Assembly: GCF_024448955.1 (NCBI RefSeq)
Contig: NZ_JAMOIH010000011.1
Span: forward strand, 1 to 64,000
Reading direction: 5' to 3'
Length of the DNA stretch: 64,000 bases
Origin: Stutzerimonas stutzeri
GTDB lineage: Bacteria > Pseudomonadota > Gammaproteobacteria > Pseudomonadales > Pseudomonadaceae
A model generated the notes under the pieces. The model was not told the origin of the DNA. It saw only the letters and a list, made by a program, of their open reading frames with translations, and did not search any database. Below, one piece after another: positions 29,837-37,593 of the stretch; position 1 is the first letter of the stretch, and every line of letters starts with the position of its first letter. The translations under genes were made by a program, and so were the position numbers.

Positions 29837-30454
29837 ATGACCATACAGGCCGTCATTTTTGATGCTTTCGGGACACTGATAAAGATTCAAGATGGGGCGC
29901 ATCCGTATCGACAGTTGATGAAGATCGGAAAGGCGCATGGGCGGCGCCCCCGAACGGACGACGCGTCTGTCCTGATGAAATCTGCGATAACGTTGACGCA
30001 AGCCGCAGCGCATTTAGGGATCACTGCAAGCCCTGAACAATTGAGCAGTCTGGAAACTGTCCTGGCAGATGAGATTGCAGCCGTTGAGGCATATCCGGAC
30101 GGACTCGAAGCAGTGAAACTGCTCCAAGAACAAGGCATTCGAATCGGTGTTTGCTCGAACCTGGCTTTCCCGTACCGGCAAGCTGTCCTGCGTTGTTACC
30201 CCACGCTGGACGCGTATGCATTTAGCTGTGACTTAGGCGTAATGAAGCCGGAACCCGCTATCTACAGTTGGGTTTGCGATCAGCTTGGGGCATCCCCAAC
30301 CGCATCATGGATGGTCGGTGACTCCCAGCGTTGCGACCGAGATGGGCCAACCGCAGTAGGCATCCGAGGCTTTTTTGTCGACCGAACCAGCAACAACGGT
30401 GACTGCGCTGAGCTGGTTACCTTCGCCCATAAGGTACTGGCAAGCACGCCTTGA
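29837..30454 (+). CDS. HAD-superfamily hydrolase
   Basis: From ATG 29837 the protein has 205 residues. It has HAD motif I FDAFGTLI (the usual second Asp position is lost to the A/G pattern of haloacid dehalogenases), motif II VCSNLA, motif III lysine in GVMKPEP and motif IV MVGDSQRCDRDG. The cap is a C1-type helical domain. It is a cytoplasmic phosphatase or dehalogenase-like enzyme of unknown substrate. It lies about 460 bp before the ssrA-like att site, at the right end of the island. Confidence 0.85.
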   Translation: MTIQAVIFDAFGTLIKIQDGAHPYRQLMKIGKAHGRRPRTDDASVLMKSAITLTQAAAHLGITASPEQLSSLETVLADEIAAVEAYPDGLEAVKLLQEQGIRIGVCSNLAFPYRQAVLRCYPTLDAYAFSCDLGVMKPEPAIYSWVCDQLGASPTASWMVGDSQRCDRDGPTAVGIRGFFVDRTSNNGDCAELVTFAHKVLASTP

Positions 30455-30911
30455 GCGAACGCTGTCAGCCCCCATCCTTTTTCGCGCCGCTTCGCAGCTC
30501 GCGATTGAAACCCAGAATCAGGCTCGCCCGCGATACAAGCTGACCGACGCTTTTTCAGTCCCTCCAAGCAAGGCCACTCCATGAACCTCGAACCGCAGTC
30601 GAGATAAGACCGAGAGTTGAGTTGATCATGATCGAGTGCCCATGAGAACACCTTTGAAACCCAAGACGCCTCGCTAGATCATTGGTAACTTCAAACCCAG
30701 GTAACGTTTGGCTTCAACGCAGCCTAAATCCAACCGACGTCGGATTGCTCTACTCGCCAATGCATGCAAAACCGCTCTCACAGATAGGTTAATGCCATGC
30801 TTGACAAGACTCGAAAGGTTCATATACTCGCGCTCACTGTGAGCAATCCAACAAATCAAAATTTCTTGCACAATGCGCTGAAGCCTTGATTTGGCCGGGA
30901 TATTGAAGTTT
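30455..30911. other. Island end, non-coding
   Basis: No gene seen. This stretch leads directly into the tmRNA-like 3' end and should contain the end of the integrated element. Confidence 0.35.
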
Positions 30912-30938
30912 GGGATTCAAATCCCCCCGGCTCCACCA
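30912..30938 (+). other. Partial tmRNA (ssrA) 3' end, probable att site
   Basis: The 27 bases hold a T-arm (GGGATTCAAATCCCC) and acceptor strand ending CGGCTCCACCA, which matches the 3' end of Pseudomonas tmRNA as I remember it. The 5' part of ssrA is absent, so this is not a working gene. Such 3' copies are left by elements that integrate at the end of ssrA. A hairpin GCCCC-N7-GGGGC follows at 30944-30960 and may be the old ssrA terminator. Confidence 0.72.
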
Positions 30939-30970
30939 AACAAGCCCCAGAATACGGGGCCTCTAGCGGA

Positions 30971-31040
30971 AAAGGTTGCTGAGAGTAGCTGAAAATATGT
31001 CCCGGTTAGTCGGGGTTTCAGCAACATTTCAGCAACCTTT
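30971..31040. repeat. Inverted and direct GTTGCTGA repeats beside the att site
   Basis: AAAGGTTGCTGA (30971-30982) is a perfect 12-bp inverse of TCAGCAACCTTT (31029-31040). The decamer TTTCAGCAAC occurs twice, 11 bp apart, at 31016 and 31027. Repeats of this kind next to an attachment core resemble integrase arm-binding sites. Confidence 0.6.
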
Positions 31041-31072
31041 ATTGCTATCCCTCTCAGCCCGTCCGGGCAACC

Positions 31073-31588
31073 TCAATTCCCCTTCACTGCGTCATACGAT
31101 TTCTCGCACGCAGTACCCGCTATTCCTCGGTCGTCGGCGACAGCAGCATAGAATTGAGCAGCCGCTCCAATCCTGCCGAACACGTCGGCTCGCACTCGGG
31201 CGGCGTCTTCGGCTGACGCGCTGAGCTGGGCAGTGATGGCATTGCCGGCGTCACGACTGCGTTGCTCAGCTGCTGCGAGGCGCTGCTGCAGGCGCTCAAG
31301 AGCACTGCCAGCGCGATGAGCATCGATACGCGCTGCAGCCAATTGTTCCTGTGCCTCTGCATCTGCTTTCTCCGTCGCGGCCTGGCGCCGCTGGTTTTCC
31401 TGAATCACGAACAGCGCAGCGCGGCGGTCGCGCTCGCTGACTTCGGTGCGGTAGGAGGCAAGATCAGCCTGCGCCTGCGCGGCGTCAGACTGCGCCGATA
31501 GCACCCGGATCTGCTGCCCGCCAGCCACAACAGCCAGAGCCAGCACCCACCAGGCCCAGCTGGGCACGAACTTCAGCCAGGCCGTCAT
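31073..31588 (-). CDS. Phage i-spanin, Rz-like (DUF2514 type)
   Basis: The 171-residue protein has one N-terminal membrane helix (SWAWWVLALAVVAGG) and a long alanine/glutamine-rich periplasmic coiled coil (residues about 30-150). This is the layout of inner-membrane spanins, which fuse inner and outer membranes at the end of phage lysis. A second gene in another frame inside it encodes the lipoprotein partner. Its start overlaps the preceding lysis-module gene by four bases (ATGA). Confidence 0.85.
   Translation of the reverse strand: MTAWLKFVPSWAWWVLALAVVAGGQQIRVLSAQSDAAQAQADLASYRTEVSERDRRAALFVIQENQRRQAATEKADAEAQEQLAAARIDAHRAGSALERLQQRLAAAEQRSRDAGNAITAQLSASAEDAARVRADVFGRIGAAAQFYAAVADDRGIAGTACEKSYDAVKGN
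31120..31362 (-). CDS. Phage o-spanin lipoprotein, Rz1-like, nested in Rz
   Basis: The 80-residue product is read in a different frame inside the Rz-like gene. It has a hydrophobic signal (SMLIALAVLLSAC) with a lipobox and lipidation Cys25. The short mature part is proline- and serine-rich (PAMPSLPSS, PKTPPE). Nested Rz1 genes with these traits are standard for spanin pairs. It should sit in the outer membrane and bind the Rz coiled coil. Confidence 0.8.
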   Translation of the reverse strand: MQRHRNNWLQRVSMLIALAVLLSACSSASQQLSNAVVTPAMPSLPSSARQPKTPPECEPTCSAGLERLLNSMLLSPTTEE

Positions 31589-32064
31589 CGCATCACCTCA
31601 CGCACGGCCGCGGCGTAACGAGCCGGCCAGCGCTCCGGATGTGGTTTTCCTGGGCGCCAGGTCCTGGCGTACAGCTCCCAGCCGCCAGTCGCGTCATGTT
31701 CACCCGGCAATGGCTTCGGATCGGTCCAGAGCAAAAGCCGGCCGAAGGCAAACGCCAACACATCATCACGCTCGAGCGCTGCCCATACGGCCGCAGGCTC
31801 CGGCGCAACACCGCGCGCTGCACACACTCGGCGGGCGTGGTCACGGCTGGACGGGTGATTCAGCACGCCGCGCACGCCGCCGCCCTGCTCGAACTGGAGC
31901 AGCCCGCGCGCCGGGCCGGCCGGCCACTGACGGCGCCGCTGCTCCGGGTCTTCCTGCTGCGTGATAGCCAACAGCATGATCTCATCCTCTCGGCTCGACA
32001 TCCGCGCAGGAAGCAGCGCGAGAGCGGGCGCTATGGCTCGCTCCCGGATTTCAGAGAGGGTCAT
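31585..32064 (-). CDS. Phage lysis-module protein of unknown function, possible endolysin
   Basis: From ATG 32064 the protein has 159 residues. Its position directly before Rz and the stretch GPARGLLQFEQGGGVRGVL recall lysozyme-like or transglycosylase-like proteins of Pseudomonas prophages. The active-site acid cannot be assigned with confidence. It overlaps the spanin gene by four bases. A minus-strand terminator lies just upstream, so it may be transcribed from its own promoter or by antitermination. Confidence 0.65.
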   Translation of the reverse strand: MTLSEIRERAIAPALALLPARMSSREDEIMLLAITQQEDPEQRRRQWPAGPARGLLQFEQGGGVRGVLNHPSSRDHARRVCAARGVAPEPAAVWAALERDDVLAFAFGRLLLWTDPKPLPGEHDATGGWELYARTWRPGKPHPERWPARYAAAVREVMR

Positions 32065-32078
32065 GGGAACTCCAGGCA

Positions 32079-32103
32079 GAAAAAAGCCCCGACTGGCGGG
32101 GCT
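32079..32103 (-). terminator. Intrinsic terminator on the minus strand
   Basis: Read on the minus strand, AGCCCC and GGGGCT form a hairpin around a 7-base loop, followed by six T residues (A run at 32080-32085 on the plus strand). It would stop transcription entering the lysis genes from the right. Confidence 0.65.
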
Positions 32104-32184
32104 GTTAGGTTCGACGCGCCGCTCTCGTGTAAGAAAGGAGAAGGCTGCGATATGATGATGCGCATATCGGAGGCTGGAACCCCT

Positions 32185-33282
32185 ATGACATCCGCACGGA
32201 TTGATTCTATTCAAGTGCTGCGCGCAATCGCTGCACTGGCTGTCGTGATTTTCCACTCGCATTATGCAGTGGACATATTCGGCAAAGACGCTGCTTACGA
32301 AATTCCGTTTTTAGCCAAGTGGGGTTATTTAGGCGTTGACCTTTTCTTTGCAATAAGCGGCTTCATTATTGCCCACATTACGATAGGAAGAAATTTCTCC
32401 TTAAAGGAATTTGCCGTACGTAGATTTTTCAGGATTTATCCTATATATGCTTTTTTCTGCCTGATTTCTTTCTACCTATTCCTTACCAAAAACTGGCGCT
32501 TCGGCCCTCACGATTTCACGCTTGAAAATCTCGCACTGTCGATCGCGATAGCCCCTATAGATGGATCCCCCGCGTATGGGGTTGGATGGAGCCTGGAGCA
32601 TGAAATCATTTTCTATGCGACAGCAGCGCTGTGTCTTTCGTTTGGAAATCTAAAGCTCCTGTGCTCTGTAATTTTCGGTGTTGCTGCCGTTGGCTTTGCC
32701 AAAGATCTGGCTGTGGCCAGGGGTGTTATTGAACCCTTCTGGGACTACCACCTGCTATCTCCGCTAAATATTTTCTTTCTGACCGGAATGCTTTTACGGT
32801 TGTTTTTATCAAAGATAAAAACGCTTGGATGGGCCGCGCCTGCAATGTTATCAGTCGTAACGTGCGCGATCTCTATCAGCCTTATGAAGAATGCCAACGT
32901 TGAGCTTCGTATGATTGGGCGCTACTTGGTTTTGGCTGCGGCCATTGCCGCTATGATTATCGCATTCCTGAATTTCAAAATAGATAATCCATCCCGCCTA
33001 GACCTAGTCATATACAAGTTCTTTACAGAAATAGGAAACGCATCTTACTCGCTTTACCTTGTTCACTGGATCGTATTGAAAGCGGTCGGGCTACGGTACT
33101 TCGTTGAGATGTTCGGCGTTCAGCCATGGGCTGCTGAACTGTGGCGATATTCTTGGATTTTAGCCTGCGTAATAATTTCCCTCCTAATGTATAGGTTCAT
33201 AGAAAAACCCATCATAAGATTCGGCGAACACGTTTTGCAGCGCAGCAAAAAAGTAACTGAAGTAACGGCGCCCGCTGGATAG
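32185..33282 (+). CDS. Acyltransferase 3 family membrane protein (phage-borne O-antigen/glycan acetylase)
   Basis: The 365-residue protein has the acyltransferase-3 opening RIDSIQVLRAIAALAVVIFHSH and the GVDLFFAISGFIIAHI segment, followed by about ten membrane helices. Such enzymes acetylate O-antigen or exopolysaccharide. It is on the opposite strand from the phage genes around it and more A+T-rich. This is how lysogenic-conversion 'moron' genes appear. It may alter the host surface and exclude other phages. The ATG at 32185 has GGAGG 11 bp upstream; longer reading frames to 31639 run antisense over the lysis gene. Confidence 0.88.
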   Translation: MTSARIDSIQVLRAIAALAVVIFHSHYAVDIFGKDAAYEIPFLAKWGYLGVDLFFAISGFIIAHITIGRNFSLKEFAVRRFFRIYPIYAFFCLISFYLFLTKNWRFGPHDFTLENLALSIAIAPIDGSPAYGVGWSLEHEIIFYATAALCLSFGNLKLLCSVIFGVAAVGFAKDLAVARGVIEPFWDYHLLSPLNIFFLTGMLLRLFLSKIKTLGWAAPAMLSVVTCAISISLMKNANVELRMIGRYLVLAAAIAAMIIAFLNFKIDNPSRLDLVIYKFFTEIGNASYSLYLVHWIVLKAVGLRYFVEMFGVQPWAAELWRYSWILACVIISLLMYRFIEKPIIRFGEHVLQRSKKVTEVTAPAG

Positions 33283-33290
33283 GCGCCGTT
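33264..33290. terminator. Hairpin between acyltransferase and tailspike genes
   Basis: AACGGCGCC (33264-33272) and GGCGCCGTT (33282-33290) are a perfect 9-bp inverted repeat overlapping the acyltransferase stop. Only short T or A tracts flank it, so termination in either direction is plausible but not certain. Confidence 0.55.
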
Positions 33291-33300
33291 TGCACAGAAT

Positions 33301-35004
33301 TTATGCCTGAACTTGCCCAAACCCTTTCCAGCCGGAAAGGGTGTAGACCGATCCAGCATAACCCCCAGCGGCAGGAGTGGAGTAAAAGCACTTGTCTCCC
33401 TGCTGCCAGGTGCCGCTGGCGGGCGCCGCCGATCCAGAGATAATGAACTGCTTTCTACCGAGCCAATCAGTCTGGAAGATGGGGGCTCCGCCGTACCCGT
33501 TGAGGCCGCTTGCAACGGTATTGTTTTCGCCACTCGTACCTAGCGCGTAATTGGTCGAAGACCCATTGACATACGCCGCCCCACCAGCGACCAGCCCGAA
33601 AGTATGATTGTCGCTAAGCTTACCGTCAGGCGCGGTGTCCTCGACCCGTACGCTGTACTGTTGAGTCTCTCCGCTTGCGACTCCGAACTTGCATCCCTTC
33701 ACTGCCCATCGGCTGCAGTTTTGAATGAAGATTGCAGCGGCTCCGCCAACGCCGTTATATCCTGCCTGGTTGTTCGAATAAAGCTCGACGCCGTCAACTT
33801 CGCAACCAGTTACACCGCCTGCGGATGACCCGATAGAAACACCGCTCCCGCGGTTGCCCCATATCTTGCCGCCAGTGATAGTCAGGTTTTTTGCCTCCTG
33901 ACCGGTGGCAACCCCAGTTTGGAAGCCAGAGATGTTCGGTTTTACTACGCGCACGCCGTCCGAAAACTCGCAAAGGATTCCGAGAGCATCTGCAATTGTC
34001 CCGTCTGCCTTCAGTACTGGATTTGTTATGACCACACTCTGCGGCAAAACATTAACGGAATCGGAGCCCTTACCGTAACAGCGGATGCCGTATTTCTTGA
34101 CGTTCCCGCAGGTTATGTTATCGGCCGTGATCCCAAGTCCTATCTGGTTCTTGTAGCGCAGCGGTGCGAAATCGTTGGACTTGTCGCCCGTAAAAACTCC
34201 GAGAACACCGAAGGCAGAGTCGGCATATACGTTACTGACAGTTATATTGAACGCGCTGCTGAGCCATACTACAAAGGCGTTCGATCCCGCAGTAGCCCCA
34301 AACGAAAGCGTCTCAGCTCGAATATTCTCGATCGTGCAGTTATGCGGGTGCCCTGTTCCAGAAGAACTACCGCCCCACTCCAGAGCCACGACTCGACCGA
34401 TTGTTGCACTGCTCGGCGCGGTAATATTCTTGATTTCGCAGCCAACACTTTCACCAAACAGAACAACGCCGTTTCCGTTCGACCTGTTAGTCGATACAAC
34501 TAGATCGTGGATTTTTGCCCTTGATAGGCCTACGCCTGTAGCCTGGTCACCACCAGATACTGGCGCTTGCTTGTCACCGCCGCCCGAAGGGCTTGTCCCA
34601 ACAACGGTAACCGTGCCGTTATACAGCTGCGACTTAGAGTTGAGGGAGAACGCCCGTAGTCCACCGGTCAACTGGAACTCTACAGTCGAGCCATTCAGGT
34701 CAAGCGCCACTCCTTTCGGTACTTCGACAGTGAACGGTAGGACGGTGGAAAGCTCGAACGGCAGGATAGCCAACCGGCCGCCTTGAACTTTCAAGGAGTT
34801 CAGTAGAGCGCTCAGCATCCAGCGATCCCCACCGGACGCCGTGTCAATCATGCCGGACTCATAGCCGCTGCGCGCCAAGGCCCACACTTTGACGAAGACA
34901 CCGGTTCCAACGCCTGCGGTTAGCCAGGTGTTGACTTGTGCAGTGTCGTTGAAGTCCGAAGGAAACGTTCTCGACGGATCGATAACAGCCACGCCGTCAT
35001 GCAA
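33301..35004 (-). CDS. Phage tailspike/tail fibre beta-helix protein, N-terminus lost
   Basis: The 567-residue frame is rich in short glycine/asparagine turns and beta strands, with a pectate-lyase-like right-handed beta-helix at about residues 70-450. It ends in a receptor-binding type tail. Tailspikes bind and often cleave surface polysaccharide. The frame begins at a TTG near the junction with a truncated acyl-CoA synthetase, and no virion-anchoring N-terminal domain is present. The true gene was therefore probably longer and has been cut by a deletion. Catalytic residues cannot be assigned. Confidence 0.8.
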   Translation of the reverse strand: MHDGVAVIDPSRTFPSDFNDTAQVNTWLTAGVGTGVFVKVWALARSGYESGMIDTASGGDRWMLSALLNSLKVQGGRLAILPFELSTVLPFTVEVPKGVALDLNGSTVEFQLTGGLRAFSLNSKSQLYNGTVTVVGTSPSGGGDKQAPVSGGDQATGVGLSRAKIHDLVVSTNRSNGNGVVLFGESVGCEIKNITAPSSATIGRVVALEWGGSSSGTGHPHNCTIENIRAETLSFGATAGSNAFVVWLSSAFNITVSNVYADSAFGVLGVFTGDKSNDFAPLRYKNQIGLGITADNITCGNVKKYGIRCYGKGSDSVNVLPQSVVITNPVLKADGTIADALGILCEFSDGVRVVKPNISGFQTGVATGQEAKNLTITGGKIWGNRGSGVSIGSSAGGVTGCEVDGVELYSNNQAGYNGVGGAAAIFIQNCSRWAVKGCKFGVASGETQQYSVRVEDTAPDGKLSDNHTFGLVAGGAAYVNGSSTNYALGTSGENNTVASGLNGYGGAPIFQTDWLGRKQFIISGSAAPASGTWQQGDKCFYSTPAAGGYAGSVYTLSGWKGFGQVQA

Positions 35005-35501
35005 GGATTTGCTGAGACTTGCTCGCCGATTAGTTCGCCGCCACAGGCCTGCGTATCGTCGATATCGATGACCAACGGAGGCGTCCCCAGCATCGCCAAC
35101 GCCTGGCGCACGGTGGCGCCGAACTCGCGGTCGCAGATCAGCACCTTGGCGGCCGAATGGCGAAGGATGAAGGCGATGGTCTGCGCCTCCAGACGAATGT
35201 TGATGCTGACCAGTACCGCACCGGTTCCGGGCACTCCGTAATGCGCCTCGAGCAGCTCCGGCACGTTGGGCGCGAGGACTGCCACGCGGTCGCCAAGCTG
35301 TACCCCGACGCGCTCCAGGGCGCTGGCCAAACGGCGGCTGCGCTGGTGCAACTGGCGGTAGCTGTAGCGGCGCGCACCGTGGATGACCGCGTCACGCTCC
35401 GGGTAGATGTGCGCGGCGCGTTTGAGGAAGGACAGCGGCGACAGCGGCACGTGATTAGCGTCATTGGGCGCCAGCTCCGCCTCTAGCATCGAAGGCGTCA
35501 T
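34920..35501 (-). pseudogene. lvaE: Truncated acyl-CoA synthetase, LvaE-like
   Basis: From ATG 35501, behind GAGGAGA, the first 160 or so residues are the N-terminal domain of an AMP-forming acyl-CoA synthetase (YPERDAVIHGARRYSY, LAPNVPELLEAHYGVPGTGA). After GGELIGE near 35018 homology stops and the frame runs through phage sequence for about 30 residues to a stop at 34920. The AMP-binding motif, the rest of the N domain and the C domain are missing, so it should be inactive. In an intact lva operon this enzyme activates levulinate to its CoA ester. Confidence 0.85.
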
Positions 35502-35653
35502 GGCTTTCTCCTCACTGCCAGAGCGGCAATCTCGGGGCCAATGGGGCGCGCAGTACTGTGACCTTGAAACATGCAATCCTCCTGACCGTTATCGGTCTGT
35601 TGTTCTCTTCGCGGAGCGAAGCTCCGACTGTTCGAAACGCACGCTGCAAACGT

Positions 35654-36421
35654 TTACAAGCTGCTGCAGAGATGCCCTCCGTCGACCACGATTTCCGCCC
35701 CGTTCATCGCCCTGCCGGCATCCGAAGCGAGCAGCAACAAGGCACCATCGAGGTCAGCCGGTAGGCTGAAGCGCCGGTTCGGAATTCGTGCGCGAAGCTT
35801 TTCCCCGGCCTCGCCCCGGAGAAATTCCTCGTTCAGGTCGGTCATCACGTAGCCCGGGGCCAAGGCGTTGACACGGATGCCGTAACGCGCCAGTTCCAGC
35901 GCCATGGCGCGGGTTAGCTGAGCTAAGCCCGCTTTCGCTGCCAGGTAGGGTGTTACCGCACCGGCGACGCGGCTGGCGGAAATTGAGGTGACGTTGATTA
36001 GGCTGCCGCCGCGCTCCGCGGCGACCATCCGCCGCGCGGTTTCCTGGGCAACGATCCAGGCGCCCGAGAGATTGGTATCGAGGATGCGCTGCCAACTTTC
36101 GTCGTCGTAATCAAGAAAGGCGCGGCTGTCGCTGACGCCCGCATTGTTGACGAGGATATCCAGCGGCCCGACTTCGTCGAGACAACGACAAACATCCTGG
36201 CGCCGGGTCACGTCGAGGGCGAAAGCCTGTGCGCGACCACCCGCGGCTTCGATATCGGCGACCAACTCGCGCAGCTGCTCGGTGCGCCTCGACGCGACGG
36301 CAACCTCGGCGCCGGCCGCCGCCAGCGTCAGGGCAAAATGCCGGCCCAGGCCACTGGAGGCGCCGGTAACCAATGCACGGCGACCGTCAAGATCAAACAG
36401 TCTGGCAATAGGCGGTTGCAT
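35654..36421 (-). CDS. lvaD: SDR family oxidoreductase, LvaD-like
   Basis: The 255-residue protein has the classical short-chain dehydrogenase nucleotide motif TGASSGLG near residue 19, NNAG near residue 91, the catalytic Ser and the Y-x-x-x-K pair in YLAAK. In the levulinate pathway LvaD reduces levulinyl-CoA to 4-hydroxyvaleryl-CoA. Its start overlaps the acyl-CoA dehydrogenase stop (TGATG). Substrate is inferred from the operon. Confidence 0.85.
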   Translation of the reverse strand: MQPPIARLFDLDGRRALVTGASSGLGRHFALTLAAAGAEVAVASRRTEQLRELVADIEAAGGRAQAFALDVTRRQDVCRCLDEVGPLDILVNNAGVSDSRAFLDYDDESWQRILDTNLSGAWIVAQETARRMVAAERGGSLINVTSISASRVAGAVTPYLAAKAGLAQLTRAMALELARYGIRVNALAPGYVMTDLNEEFLRGEAGEKLRARIPNRRFSLPADLDGALLLLASDAGRAMNGAEIVVDGGHLCSSL

Positions 36422-37593
36422 CAGTGTTCTCCTACGCGGCGGTCGAGGATCTTCTTCGCCAGGCTCATGCGGTGCACTTCGCTCGGACCGTCGTAGATGC
36501 GGAACGGGCGAATGTCACGAAAGATCCGCTCGACCACGGTGTCCCGAATCACCCCACGGGCACCGAGCACCTGCACACAGCGATCTACCACCCGCCACAG
36601 GGCTTCGGCGCTGATCACCTTGGCCATGCTCGAATCGACGTTTGCGCGCTGGCCTTGATCGAGCACCCAGGCGCAATGCCAGACCGCCAGACGAACAATG
36701 TGCAGATCCATCATGTTGTCCGCCAGCATGAAGCCGACGCCCTGGTGCTCGCCCAGCGGTTTGCCGAAGGAGTTGCGCGTACGTGCGTAGTCGCAGGCGA
36801 TGTCGTGGGCACGCCGGGCGGCGCCCAGCCAGCGCATGCAGTGGGTCAGCCGTGCGGGCGCCAGGCGCACCTGGGCGTAACGGAAACCCTTGCCGATCTC
36901 GCCGAGTACATCGCTGGCCGGCACGCGCAGATTGTCGAAGCGCAACTGCCCGTGGCCGCCGGTGAAGCAGCTGTCCAGCGAGTCCAGCTGGCGCTCGTGA
37001 ACGATGCCTTCGCGGTTCATGTCGGAAAGGAACATGGTCGCGCTGCCGTCCTCCATACGCGCCATGATGATCACGAAGCCGGCGCCGTCGGCCCCGGTAA
37101 TCAACCATTTGGTGCCGTTGATGAGGTAATCGTCGCCATCGCGGGTCGCGGTGGTGCTGAGCATCGACGGATCGGACCCCGAGCCCGGCGCCGGTTCGGT
37201 CATGGCGAAGCAGGAGCGTGTGTGGCCCTGTACCAACGGACGCAGCCAGCGATCCTTCTGCGCTTCGGTGGCAACAACGTCCATCAGGTGGATGTTGCCC
37301 TCGTCAGGGGCGTGGATGTTCAGCGCCACTGGCCCGAGTGGCGAATAGCCTGCCTCCTCGAAGACTATGGCCTTAGCCGCATGGCTCAGTCCCTGGCCGC
37401 CCATTTCGCGACTGGCGTGAGGCGTCAGCAAACCGGCCGCACTGGCGCGCGCCAGCAACTCCAGACGCAGGGCTTCGCTGGGACCATGGGCACTCTGCCG
37501 CGGGTCGCTCTCCAGCGGGATTACCTGCTCGGCAATGAAGATGCGGGTCTTCTCTTGCAGGGCAAGCAGTTCATCGGGAATGGTGAAGTTCAT
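36421..37593 (-). CDS. lvaC: Acyl-CoA dehydrogenase family protein, LvaC-like
   Basis: The 390-residue protein has the acyl-CoA dehydrogenase fold. It has CFAMTEPAPGSGSDP for flavin and substrate binding, a central beta domain and a C-terminal helical bundle with YDGPSEVHRMSLAKKI. It is close to the ACAD10/ACAD11-type enzymes. In the lva pathway LvaC acts on the phosphorylated acyl-CoA to give an enoyl-CoA rather than performing a normal dehydrogenation. It overlaps genes on both sides (ATGA with the phosphatase, TGATG with lvaD). Confidence 0.87.
   Translation of the reverse strand: MNFTIPDELLALQEKTRIFIAEQVIPLESDPRQSAHGPSEALRLELLARASAAGLLTPHASREMGGQGLSHAAKAIVFEEAGYSPLGPVALNIHAPDEGNIHLMDVVATEAQKDRWLRPLVQGHTRSCFAMTEPAPGSGSDPSMLSTTATRDGDDYLINGTKWLITGADGAGFVIIMARMEDGSATMFLSDMNREGIVHERQLDSLDSCFTGGHGQLRFDNLRVPASDVLGEIGKGFRYAQVRLAPARLTHCMRWLGAARRAHDIACDYARTRNSFGKPLGEHQGVGFMLADNMMDLHIVRLAVWHCAWVLDQGQRANVDSSMAKVISAEALWRVVDRCVQVLGARGVIRDTVVERIFRDIRPFRIYDGPSEVHRMSLAKKILDRRVGEH

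Noticed and set aside
30912..30938. A functional tRNA gene
   Set aside because: Only the T-arm and acceptor end are present; no D-arm, anticodon arm or 5' acceptor strand precedes it.
31639..32184. Extended N-terminus for the acyltransferase
   Set aside because: It runs antisense through the lysis gene; the acyltransferase-3 domain starts at ATG 32185 with a good ribosome site.
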